From assembly GCF_030064125.1 (NCBI RefSeq), contig NZ_CP125957.1, forward strand, positions 1,178,001-1,242,000: 64,000 nucleotides of DNA. Reading direction: 5' to 3'. The translations under genes and the position numbers were made by a program. Below are positions 56,327-64,000 of this stretch, in pieces. Positions within the stretch are counted from its first letter, which is position 1. Each line of letters opens with the position of its first letter. Under the pieces are notes generated by a model. That model searched no databases, was not told where the DNA came from, and saw nothing but the letters and a program-made list of their open reading frames with translations. This DNA comes from Pseudomonas sp. G2-4. Its GTDB lineage: Bacteria; Pseudomonadota; Gammaproteobacteria; Pseudomonadales; Pseudomonadaceae.

Positions 56327-57427
56327 ATGTTCCGCTATGCGTTGTCCCTCGCCCTGCCAGTCAGCCTGGTTTTTTTATTGTCTGCGTGTGGTCATGACGA
56401 GCCGGTGTCGGTAGCCGTGCGCCCCGTCATGGTGGTCAAACCACAGCCTTCGGCCCAGGCGATGGACAGTTATCCCGGCGAGGTGCGCGCACGTTTCGAG
56501 CCCGACCTGGCCTTCCGCATCGGTGGCAAAGTGAGCCGACGACTGGTCGAAGAGGGCCAGCGGGTCAAAGCCAATCAGGCGTTGGCCGAACTCGACCCCG
56601 AGGATGTGCGCCTGCAACTGGAGGCCACCCGCGCCCAGGTTGCCGCCGCCGAGGCCAACCTGAACCTGGTGCGCGCCGAGCGTGATCGCTACAAGACCTT
56701 GATGGAGCGGCAGATGGTCAGCCGCTCACAATACGACAATGCCGAAAACCTCTACCGCTCTGGCGCTGCGCGACTCAAGCAGATCAAGGCCGAGTTCGAT
56801 GTCGCCAATAATCAGGCCAGCTACGCGGTACTGCGTGCCCCTCAGGATGGCGTGGTTGCCCGGCGTTCTGTGGAAGTCGGGCAGGTGGTGTCGGCGGGGC
56901 AAACCGTCTTCACGCTGGCCACCGACGGTGAGCGTGAAGTACTGATCGACTTGCCGGAGCAGAGTTTCGGCCGGTTCAAGATTGGCCAGCCGGTCTCGGT
57001 CGAACTGTGGAGCCAGCCCGACCAGCGTTTCAGCGGGCGCATCCGCGAACTCTCGCCGGCTGCCGACCCCAAGTCTCGCACCTTCGCCGCCCGTGTCGCG
57101 TTCACCGCTGGCAGCGTTCCGGCTGAGTTGGGCCAGAGCGCCCGGGTATTTATCCAGTCCGCCGACAAGGTCTCGCTGTCGGTGCCGCTATCGGCCCTGA
57201 CCGCCGAAAACGGCGCGACTTATGTCTGGGTACTCAACGCCAACAACACCCTGAAAAAAGTCCCGGTGCGCGTCGGCGCCTTCGGCGAAAAAACCATTCC
57301 GGTGCTGGAAGGCCTGGGCCCGGATGATTGGGTCGTGGCAGCCGGGGTGCATGTGCTCCTCGACGGCCAGCAGGTGCGGCCGGTGGATCGCTCCAACCGC
57401 GTCGTCAACCTGACGACCAAGGAGTAA
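56327..57427 (+). CDS. mexJ: RND efflux periplasmic adaptor MexJ
   Basis: 366-residue membrane-fusion protein. The signal MFRYALSLALPVSLVFLLSAC is a lipoprotein signal with Cys21 in the lipobox. The barrel-sandwich and coiled-coil parts are visible: YPGEVRARFEPDLAFRIGGKVSRRLVEEGQRVKANQALAELDPEDVRLQLEATRAQVAAAEANLNLVRAERDRYKTL. An APQDGVVARRSVEVGQVVSAGQ hammerhead and a C-terminal beta-barrel follow. It ends seven bases before mexK. No outer-membrane factor gene is linked. Confidence 0.92.
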   Translation: MFRYALSLALPVSLVFLLSACGHDEPVSVAVRPVMVVKPQPSAQAMDSYPGEVRARFEPDLAFRIGGKVSRRLVEEGQRVKANQALAELDPEDVRLQLEATRAQVAAAEANLNLVRAERDRYKTLMERQMVSRSQYDNAENLYRSGAARLKQIKAEFDVANNQASYAVLRAPQDGVVARRSVEVGQVVSAGQTVFTLATDGEREVLIDLPEQSFGRFKIGQPVSVELWSQPDQRFSGRIRELSPAADPKSRTFAARVAFTAGSVPAELGQSARVFIQSADKVSLSVPLSALTAENGATYVWVLNANNTLKKVPVRVGAFGEKTIPVLEGLGPDDWVVAAGVHVLLDGQQVRPVDRSNRVVNLTTKE

Positions 57428-57433
57428 TCCCCG

Positions 57434-60400
57434 ATGGGTTTCAATCTTTCCGAATGGGCACTGCGTAATCGCCAGATCGTACTGTTCCTGATGCTGTTGC
57501 TGGCCGTCGTCGGTGCGCTTTCCTACACCAAGCTCGGCCAGAGTGAAGACCCGCCGTTCACCTTCAAAGCCATGGTCATCCGGACCAACTGGCCAGGAGC
57601 CACGGCCGAAGAAGTCTCGCGCCAGGTGACCGAACGCATCGAAAAGAAGCTGATGGAAACCGGCGATTACGAAAAGATCGTCTCGTTCTCCCGCCCGGGT
57701 GAATCCCAGGTGACCTTCATAGCTCGCGATTCCCTGCATTCGGTGCAGATTCCCGAGCTTTGGTACCAGATCCGCAAGAAGATCAGCGACATCCGCCACA
57801 CCTTGCCCCCGGGCATCCAGGGGCCGTTTTTCAACGATGAGTTCGGCACCACCTTCGGCAATATCTACGCGCTGACCGGCGATGGATTCGACTACGCGGT
57901 GCTCAAGGATTACGCCGACCGCATCCAGATCCAGCTGCAACGGGTCAAGGATGTGGGCAAGGTCGAACTGCTTGGTTTGCAGGACGAAAAAATCTGGATC
58001 GAGCTGTCGAACGTCAAGCTGGCGACCCTTGGTTTACCTTTGGCGACGGTCCAGCAAGCCCTTGAAGCGCAGAATGCGGTGTCGACCGCGGGCTTCTTCG
58101 AAACCGCTAGCGAGCGACTGCAGCTACGGGTTTCAGGGAACTTTCAGACAGTAGAAGATATTCGCAACTTTCCAATCCGTGTGGCCGATCGCACCTTCCG
58201 CATCGGCGATGTGGCAGAGGTGCATCGCGGCTTCAATGATCCGCCGGCGCCCCGCATGCGCTTCATGGGCGAAGATGCTATCGGCCTGGCTGTGGCCATG
58301 AAGCAGGGCGGCGACATCCTGGTCCTCGGCAAGGCCCTCGAAGTCGAGTTTGCCCGTCTGCAGAACAACCTTCCGGCCGGCATGCAACTGCGCAAAGTTT
58401 CGGACCAGCCAGCGGCCGTGAAAACCGGCGTCGGCGAGTTCGTCCAGGTCTTGGTCGAAGCGCTGACGATTGTGTTGCTGGTGAGTTTCTTCTCCCTCGG
58501 ATTGCGCACCGGGATGGTGGTGGCGCTGGCGATTCCGCTGGTGCTGGCGATGACCTTCGCCGCGATGTACTACCTGGGGATCGGCCTGCACAAGATCTCC
58601 CTCGGAGCGCTGGTATTGGCGCTGGGGCTGCTGGTGGATGATGCGATCATCGCGGTGGAGATGATGGCGATCAAGATGGAGCAGGGCTTCGACCGGATCA
58701 AGGCCGCCAGCTACGCCTGGACCAGCACGGCGTTCCCGATGCTCACCGGTACGTTGATCACGGCGGCGGGTTTCCTGCCGATTGCCACTGCGCAATCCGG
58801 CACCGGCGAATACACCCGGTCGATTTTCCAGGTCGTGACCCTGGCGCTGCTGGCTTCCTGGGTGGCCGCCGTGGTGTTCGTGCCGTACCTGGGGGAAAAG
58901 CTCCTGCCGGACCTGGCGAAAATCCATGCGGCCAAACACGGCACCAGTGATGGCCAGACCGACCCTTACGGCACGCCGTTTTATCAGCGGGTCCGGCGGT
59001 TGGTGGAGTGGTGCGTGCGTCGGCGTAAAACCGTCATTACGCTGACCGTGCTGTTGTTCGTGGGGTCGGTAGTGCTGTTCCGTTTTGTGCCGCAGCAGTT
59101 TTTCCCGGCGTCGGGGCGACTGGAGTTGATGGTCGATCTGAAACTGGCCGAAGGCGCCTCCCTGAGTAACACCGCCGAGCAGGTCGAGCGCCTTGAAGCA
59201 CTGCTCAAGGACCGTGCGGGCATCGACAACTATGTGGCTTACGTAGGCACCGGGTCACCGCGTTTTTACCTGCCGCTGGATCAACAGCTGCCGGCGTCGA
59301 GCTTCGCCCAGTTCGTGGTGTTGGCCAAGACCATCGAAGATCGTGAGACTTTGCGCGGTTGGTTGATCACCACGTTGAACGAACAATTCCCGACCTTGCG
59401 CTCGCGGGTCACGCGCCTGGAAAACGGTCCGCCCGTGGGCTACCCGGTGCAGTTCCGTGTGACCGGTGAGCACATCGAAGTAGTCCGGGCCCTGGCACGG
59501 AAAGTGGCGACCAAGGTTCGAGAAAACCCCTACGTGGCGAACGTGCATCTGGATTGGGAAGAACCGAGCAAAGTGGTGTACCTGAATGTCGATCAGGACC
59601 GTGCCCGGGCCTTGGGCGTGAGCACGGCCAATCTGTCGAGCTTCCTGCAAAGTTCTCTCACCGGGTCCAGCGTCAGCCAGTACCGGGAGGACAACGAATT
59701 GATCGAAATCCTGCTGCGCGGCACGGTGCACGAGCGCACCGAACTGTCGCTGCTGCCGAGCCTGGCGGTGCCCACCGACAATGGTAAAAGCGTTGCGCTG
59801 TCGCAGATCGCGACGCTGGAGTACGGCTTCGAAGAGGGCGTGATCTGGCACCGCAATCGTCTGCCGAGCGTGACCGTGCGCGCCGATATCTACGGCAAGG
59901 AACAACCTGCGACCCTGGTGCAGCAGATCTTCCCGACCCTGGACCCGATTCGCGCAGAATTGCCGGATGGTTATCTATTGGAAGTGGGCGGTACGGTAGA
60001 GGATTCGGCTCGCGGGCAAAAATCGGTAAATGCCGGAGTGCCGCTGTTCATCGTGGTGGTGCTGACGTTGCTGATGCTGCAACTGCGCAGTTTCTCACGT
60101 ACGGTCATGGTGTTTCTCACGGCGCCCCTGGGGTTGATCGGTGTCACGCTGTTTCTACTGGCGTTCCGCCAGCCGTTCGGTTTCGTCGCCATGTTGGGCA
60201 CCATCGCGCTGTCGGGGATGATCATGCGCAACTCGGTGATCCTGGTGGACCAGATTGAACAGGACATCAAGGCCGGGCTCGCACCCTGGCAGGCGATCAT
60301 CGAAGCGACGGTACGCCGCTTCCGCCCGATTGTGCTCACCGCGCTGGCGGCGGTATTGGCGATGATCCCGCTGTCGCGCAGCCTGTTCTTCGGTCCGATG

Positions 60401-60499
60401 GCCGTGGCGATCATGGGCGGGCTGATCGTGGCGACGGCGCTGACGTTGCTGTTTTTGCCGGCGTTGTATGCGGCGTGGTTCAGGGTCAAGAAGACCTGA
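57434..60499 (+). CDS. mexK: RND multidrug efflux transporter MexK
   Basis: 1021-residue inner-membrane proton antiporter of the HAE1-like type. Twelve membrane helices are expected; the first is RNRQIVLFLMLLLAVVGALSYTKLGQSEDPPF, and the proton relay helix contains GLLVDDAIIAVEMMAIKMEQG. Late helices include FVAMLGTIALSGMIMRNSVILVDQIEQDI. Large periplasmic porter loops lie between helices 1-2 and 7-8. In P. aeruginosa MexJK pumps triclosan and some antibiotics using an outer-membrane factor encoded elsewhere. The substrate here is inferred from homology. Confidence 0.92.
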   Translation: MGFNLSEWALRNRQIVLFLMLLLAVVGALSYTKLGQSEDPPFTFKAMVIRTNWPGATAEEVSRQVTERIEKKLMETGDYEKIVSFSRPGESQVTFIARDSLHSVQIPELWYQIRKKISDIRHTLPPGIQGPFFNDEFGTTFGNIYALTGDGFDYAVLKDYADRIQIQLQRVKDVGKVELLGLQDEKIWIELSNVKLATLGLPLATVQQALEAQNAVSTAGFFETASERLQLRVSGNFQTVEDIRNFPIRVADRTFRIGDVAEVHRGFNDPPAPRMRFMGEDAIGLAVAMKQGGDILVLGKALEVEFARLQNNLPAGMQLRKVSDQPAAVKTGVGEFVQVLVEALTIVLLVSFFSLGLRTGMVVALAIPLVLAMTFAAMYYLGIGLHKISLGALVLALGLLVDDAIIAVEMMAIKMEQGFDRIKAASYAWTSTAFPMLTGTLITAAGFLPIATAQSGTGEYTRSIFQVVTLALLASWVAAVVFVPYLGEKLLPDLAKIHAAKHGTSDGQTDPYGTPFYQRVRRLVEWCVRRRKTVITLTVLLFVGSVVLFRFVPQQFFPASGRLELMVDLKLAEGASLSNTAEQVERLEALLKDRAGIDNYVAYVGTGSPRFYLPLDQQLPASSFAQFVVLAKTIEDRETLRGWLITTLNEQFPTLRSRVTRLENGPPVGYPVQFRVTGEHIEVVRALARKVATKVRENPYVANVHLDWEEPSKVVYLNVDQDRARALGVSTANLSSFLQSSLTGSSVSQYREDNELIEILLRGTVHERTELSLLPSLAVPTDNGKSVALSQIATLEYGFEEGVIWHRNRLPSVTVRADIYGKEQPATLVQQIFPTLDPIRAELPDGYLLEVGGTVEDSARGQKSVNAGVPLFIVVVLTLLMLQLRSFSRTVMVFLTAPLGLIGVTLFLLAFRQPFGFVAMLGTIALSGMIMRNSVILVDQIEQDIKAGLAPWQAIIEATVRRFRPIVLTALAAVLAMIPLSRSLFFGPMAVAIMGGLIVATALTLLFLPALYAAWFRVKKT

Positions 60500-60526
60500 C
60501 CTTGATCCTCTGACCCCGCAAACCAA

Positions 60527-60616
60527 TGTGGGAGCGAGCTTGCTCGCGATAGCGGTATCAGCTTCAACATCTCTGTTGACTGTTACACCGCCATCGCGAG
60601 CAAGCTCGCTCCCACA
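60527..60616. repeat. REP pair, family A
   Basis: Forward then reverse copies of core GAGCGAGCTTGCTCGC, between mexK and the converging DUF4197 gene. Confidence 0.9.
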
Positions 60617-60634
60617 GTTGTTTTGGGTTGGGGT

Positions 60635-61324
60635 TTAGAGAGTACCGAATACTTTCTTCGCCAAACTGGTCGCCGCAGCCGCCGGGTTCTGGCGAATGGT
60701 GGCTTCCTGCTTGCCGATCATCTCGAACAACCCGTCCAGCGCCTGCTCGGTCACGTAGTTTTCGATGTTGGCGCTTTTGGCGTCCAGCACGCCGAAGGTC
60801 GCGGCCTGGCCGGCGAAGGCATTGTATTTCTGCGCCAGGCCGACCTTGTCGGTGGCTTGCTTGACGATGGGCAGGAACTTGGCGCGGATCTGTTCGCGAC
60901 TGCTCTTGTTCAGGTATTGCGTGGCCGAGTCCTTGCCACCGCTGAGGATGCCCTTGGCATCGTTCACGCTCATGTTCTTCACCGCATTGACCAGGATCGG
61001 CTGGGCCTGGACCACGGCGGCTTCAGCGGCCTGGTTCATGCTGGTTTCCAACTGATCGACCTGCTCGCCCATGCCGAAGGCTTTCATCTTGCTGGCGACT
61101 TTGCCGAGCTTGCCCGGCAGTTCGATTTTCACCTCCGGGTTATTGCTGAAACCGCCGGGTGTGCCCAGTTGCTTGACCGCCACTTGGGCGCCTTGGGTCA
61201 GGGCGTCCTTGAGACCGCCCGTGGCGTCTTTTTGCGACAGATCGCCAAGGGACAGGGCCATGGCATTGGCGCAGATCAACAGGCCCGCGCACAGGCCGGT
61301 GAAACGGAGGGTAGAGCGGAGCAT
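60635..61324 (-). CDS. DUF4197 exported protein
   Basis: 229 residues with a signal peptide (MLRSTLRFTGLCAGLLICANAMA, cleavage near residue 23). The mature protein is helical and shows the family blocks GGLKDALTQGAQVAVKQLGTPGGFSNNPEVKIELPGKLGKVA, DAKGILSGGKDSATQYL and LDGLFEMIGKQEATIRQNPAAAATSLAKKVFGTL. Function unknown. It is in a minus-strand group with the YbaY-like lipoprotein and plsB, the order seen in P. aeruginosa. Confidence 0.9.
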   Translation of the reverse strand: MLRSTLRFTGLCAGLLICANAMALSLGDLSQKDATGGLKDALTQGAQVAVKQLGTPGGFSNNPEVKIELPGKLGKVASKMKAFGMGEQVDQLETSMNQAAEAAVVQAQPILVNAVKNMSVNDAKGILSGGKDSATQYLNKSSREQIRAKFLPIVKQATDKVGLAQKYNAFAGQAATFGVLDAKSANIENYVTEQALDGLFEMIGKQEATIRQNPAAAATSLAKKVFGTL

Positions 61325-61356
61325 GACAGCTTCCTTGAAGAGAAATTGAACAGGAA

Positions 61357-61755
61357 TCAGCGTGCGGCGTTGACGCGGATCTTCAACGGCTGCGGATCTT
61401 TGCCATCGAGTTGCACGGTGTGTTGTTCGGTGGTGATGAACATCAACTGACCGTCCACTTCGATACGGGCGCTTACGGCATAACGATGGCCGGGCTTGAC
61501 CTGGGCCGGATCATAACTGAGGTGGAACGGCAGCGGGACCTGGCCTTTGATCGGACCGCTCTGCTCATCGAGCACCACCGCGGGGGCGTCGGCCAGGGAC
61601 ACATCCTGCAGGCTCACGCTCAGGGTGGCGGTGGGCGGCAGGGCGATGCGTTGCAGGTAGAACACTTCGCCGTCGAGGCTGTTCTTGCTCGCCAGCGGTG
61701 CACTGGAGCAGGCGCTCAGAAGCGTGGCGGCGGTGATGAGAAGAAGTTTTTTCAT
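61357..61755 (-). CDS. YbaY-like lipoprotein
   Basis: 132 residues. Signal MKKLLLITAATLLSAC with Cys16 in the lipobox. The mature domain matches the YbaY/YscW-like beta-sandwich family: GEVFYLQRIALPPTATLSVSLQDVSLADAPAVVLDEQ, then PLPFHLSYDPAQVKPGHRYAVSARIEVDGQLMFITTEQHTV. The ATG at 61755 is preferred over an upstream start at 61770, because it directly begins the signal peptide. Function unknown; outer-membrane location expected. Confidence 0.88.
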   Translation of the reverse strand: MKKLLLITAATLLSACSSAPLASKNSLDGEVFYLQRIALPPTATLSVSLQDVSLADAPAVVLDEQSGPIKGQVPLPFHLSYDPAQVKPGHRYAVSARIEVDGQLMFITTEQHTVQLDGKDPQPLKIRVNAAR

Positions 61756-61776
61756 TTGGCGTATTTCCATATTGAG

Positions 61777-61800
61777 GGCGCCAGAGAAAAAACTGGCGCC
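61777..61800. other. Perfect hairpin between plsB and the YbaY-like gene
   Basis: Arms GGCGCCAG and CTGGCGCC enclose an A-rich loop of eight bases. It lies just after the plsB stop. The T-run on the minus strand is inside the loop, so it is not a standard intrinsic terminator. Confidence 0.55.
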
Positions 61801-61808
61801 TGTGGGAA

Positions 61809-64000
61809 TCAGTCCTGCGTCACCGGGGCCACCTGATCCGCCGCGTCTTCACTGCGATGCAACGCCACCTGGCGGATCGACAGGCGAATTTCCGCCGGCA
61901 GCACCCGCTTGGCCGCGCCTTCGGCCAGTTCGCCCAGCAGCTCGTGGTAGCTGAGCTTGCCGGCTTCGTCGCGGCGCAGTACGTCCAAGTCCAGCATAGT
62001 CTGGATGAAGTGGCGGAACAGGCTCTTGTCGAAGAATTCCGGGGCATTGAGGCCATGCAGGATCGACAGGCGTTGGGCCATGACTGTGCAAAGGTCTTCC
62101 AGCTCTTCGGCGCTGACCGTGTTCTGGCCGCTGTTGAGCAGCAGCGAGACGGTCATGTAGAAGCGCTGCAAGGTCTGGGCGATGCTTTTCGACAGCAGGG
62201 TCAGCAGCACGAAATGCCGCGAACTCGGCGCCGGGCGCAGGTACAGGTCGTTTTCGAAACGCAGCAGGCCTTGTTCGACGAACGCTTCGAGCCACTGGTC
62301 GACCACGTCGTCCAGTTCTTCCAGCGACCAGCGAATGAACAGCTCCGATTGCAGGTACGGGTACAAGGCGTGGGTGTAGCGCAGGATCTGCTCGCGGCTC
62401 ATGCGCGAGCTGCTCTGGAAGAAGCTGGCGAGCAGCGCTGGCAGGGCGAAGATGTGCAGTACGTTGTTGCGGTAATAGGTCATCAGCACCGCGTTCTGTT
62501 CATCCAGATACAGAATCTTGCCCAGGGCATCGCTCTGTTCCGAGAGCAGGTCCATGCCTTTGACGTGCTCGATCAGCGCCTGGCCGTCGCCTTCGGGCAG
62601 GGTGGTGTGCGGGGAATACGGCACTTTGCGCAGCAGCGCCAGGTACAGGTCCAGCACCCGCGCCATGGCGCGGTCGTCCAGGGCCAGGCGGCTGGTGGAC
62701 AGCAGTGCCAGGGCCACGAGGTTGACCGGATTGATGGCCGCGGCTTCGTTCAGGTGTCGGGCCACGCGTTCGCCGAGGCGGTGGGTGGTCGCGTTGAGCC
62801 AGGCCGGCTTGAATTGCGGGCCCAGCTCCTGTTGGCGCCAGCCTGGTTGTTCGCCGTCGAGGAATTCCGCCAGTTTGATCGGTTCGCCGAAGTTCACCGC
62901 CACCTGGCCGAAGCGTTGCTTGAGGGCGCCAATGACCTTGAAGATGTCGAAGATCGATTCTTTCTTCTTGCTGGCTCCGCGCAGCTCGCCCAGGTAGGTA
63001 CGGCCCTCCAGTACCCGCTCATAGCCGATGTAGACCGGCACGAAGACGATGGGCATGCGCGATGAACGCAGGAAGCTGCGCAGGGTGATGGCGAGCATGC
63101 CGGTCTTGGGTTGCAGCATGCGCCCGGTGCGCGAGCGCCCGCCTTCGACGAAGTACTCCACCGGAAAACCCTTGGTGAACAGCGTGTGCAGGTATTCGTT
63201 GAACACGGCGGTGTAGAGCGGGTTGCCCTTGAAGGTGCGGCGCATGAAAAACGCCCCGCCACGGCGCAGCAGGCCGCCGATGACCGGCATGTTGAGGTTG
63301 ATGCCGGCGGCGATGTGCGGCGGGGTCAGGCCGTTGCGAAACAGCAGGTATGACAGCAGCAGGTAGTCGATGTGGCTGCGGTGGCACGGCACGTAGATGA
63401 CTTCGTGGCCCTGGGCGACGTTTTGCACACCTTCGATGTGGTTGACCTTGATGCCGTCGTAGATCTTGTTCCAGAACCAGCTCAACACCACTTCCAGGAA
63501 GCGGATCGCGGTGTAGGTGTAGTCCGAGGCGATTTCGTTGCCGTAGCGCAGGGCCTGGGCCTTGGCTTTTTCCGGGGCGATCTTCTCCCGCTCGGCCTCG
63601 TCGATAATCGCCTGCTTGACCAGCGGCTGGTTCAGCAGGCCCTTGACCAGGTTGCGGCGGTGGGAAATGTCCGGGCCGATGACCGCTGCTTTCAGGTTGC
63701 GAAAGTGCACCCGCAGGATCCGCTGGGCCATGCGCACGGTGCGTTCATGGCCCTTGTCGTGTTCGATCAGTTCGCGCAGGTGGATCGGCGCGGAGAACTG
63801 CACGCGGGTCTTGCGGCCCAGGATCATGATGCTCAACAAGCGGCGCAGGCGTCCGGTGACGGCCCAACTGTCGGCGAACAACAACTTCCACGGGCTGGAT
63901 TCGCTGTCGGGCGACTGGCCCCAGAACACGCTGACCGGGATGATCTGTGCATCTTCGGCTGCGTTGTCGGACAGGACGTTGACCAGCCGCGTCAGGGTCG
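61809..64000 (-). CDS. plsB: Glycerol-3-phosphate acyltransferase PlsB (5' end missing)
   Basis: Inner-membrane enzyme that puts the first acyl chain on glycerol-3-phosphate using acyl-CoA or acyl-ACP. The C-terminal 729 or so residues are in the window; the frame is open to the right edge, where residues [28 protein letters not shown] precede an internal GTG at 63929. The acyltransferase motif I is [16 protein letters not shown] (HX4D). Motif II includes [19 protein letters not shown], motif [24 protein letters not shown], and motif [19 protein letters not shown]. Stop at 61809. Confidence 0.96.
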   Translation of the reverse strand, partial: TLTRLVNVLSDNAAEDAQIIPVSVFWGQSPDSESSPWKLLFADSWAVTGRLRRLLSIMILGRKTRVQFSAPIHLRELIEHDKGHERTVRMAQRILRVHFRNLKAAVIGPDISHRRNLVKGLLNQPLVKQAIIDEAEREKIAPEKAKAQALRYGNEIASDYTYTAIRFLEVVLSWFWNKIYDGIKVNHIEGVQNVAQGHEVIYVPCHRSHIDYLLLSYLLFRNGLTPPHIAAGINLNMPVIGGLLRRGGAFFMRRTFKGNPLYTAVFNEYLHTLFTKGFPVEYFVEGGRSRTGRMLQPKTGMLAITLRSFLRSSRMPIVFVPVYIGYERVLEGRTYLGELRGASKKKESIFDIFKVIGALKQRFGQVAVNFGEPIKLAEFLDGEQPGWRQQELGPQFKPAWLNATTHRLGERVARHLNEAAAINPVNLVALALLSTSRLALDDRAMARVLDLYLALLRKVPYSPHTTLPEGDGQALIEHVKGMDLLSEQSDALGKILYLDEQNAVLMTYYRNNVLHIFALPALLASFFQSSSRMSREQILRYTHALYPYLQSELFIRWSLEELDDVVDQWLEAFVEQGLLRFENDLYLRPAPSSRHFVLLTLLSKSIAQTLQRFYMTVSLLLNSGQNTVSAEELEDLCTVMAQRLSILHGLNAPEFFDKSLFRHFIQTMLDLDVLRRDEAGKLSYHELLGELAEGAAKRVLPAEIRLSIRQVALHRSEDAADQVAPVTQD

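Noticed and set aside
61857..63065. 402-codon forward frame opposite plsB
   Set aside because: Gln/His/Val-rich shadow composition; plsB motifs are clear.

Overview
The window looks like about 64 kb of a chromosome from a Pseudomonas of the fluorescens group. The DNA is GC-rich and densely coded. The gene order matches the pseudomonad core: ffh-rpsP-rimM-trmD-rplS, xerD-dsbC-hom-thrC, a complete wspABCDEF-wspR operon next to prfB-lysS, ppc-adk-tsaB, mexL/mexJK and plsB. Short inverted repeats (REP pairs) of two fluorescens-type families sit between many genes. I saw no rRNA, tRNA, CRISPR array, transposase, prophage or plasmid functions. Both ends cut genes: ffh at the left and plsB at the right.

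Layout. 1-3.3 kb: SRP protein and the ribosome/tRNA-modification operon. 3.4-8.4 kb: xerD, dsbC, homoserine dehydrogenase and threonine synthase. 8.4-18 kb: a BvgS-like sensor that stops after its PAS domain, a DUF3509 protein, a CoA-transferase, YaeQ, RecJ, an old-yellow-enzyme reductase and OpgD (periplasmic glucans). 18-18.9 kb: a small orphan gene and a ParE/RHH toxin-antitoxin pair with a palindromic operator. 19-27.4 kb: a minus-strand catabolic block resembling E. coli ydcSTUV-patD (ABC importer plus aminoaldehyde dehydrogenase), with a second aldehyde dehydrogenase and a LysR regulator. 27.6-28.3 kb: a DUF533 membrane protein. 28.5-37 kb: the Wsp surface-sensing chemosensory system ending in the diguanylate cyclase WspR. 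37.2-45.6 kb: prfB with its programmed frameshift, lysS, a TetR regulator, a lipoprotein, a HExxxH DUF1704 protein, an alpha/beta hydrolase, and an OmpA-like/DUF4398 lipoprotein pair with a good AlgU-type promoter. 45.9-55.5 kb: a small pilin-assembly-type protein, ppc, adk, tsaB, several conserved proteins of unknown function, an extensin/LAS-type peptidase, a protein with an internal duplication, and rsmJ. 55.6-64 kb: mexL, mexJK, DUF4197, a YbaY-like lipoprotein and plsB.

Working together: the ydc-like block probably imports a polyamine or related amine and oxidises the aldehyde formed from it. The Wsp proteins couple a membrane receptor to c-di-GMP production. The mexL/mexJK unit is a self-regulated efflux pump. 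The threonine genes, the translation genes and ppc/adk are housekeeping. No single element is a convincing new system. The best leads are the truncated sensor, the duplicated-module protein at 54.0-54.6 kb, the predicted HExxxH metallopeptidase, and the two aldehyde dehydrogenase paralogues flanking one importer.
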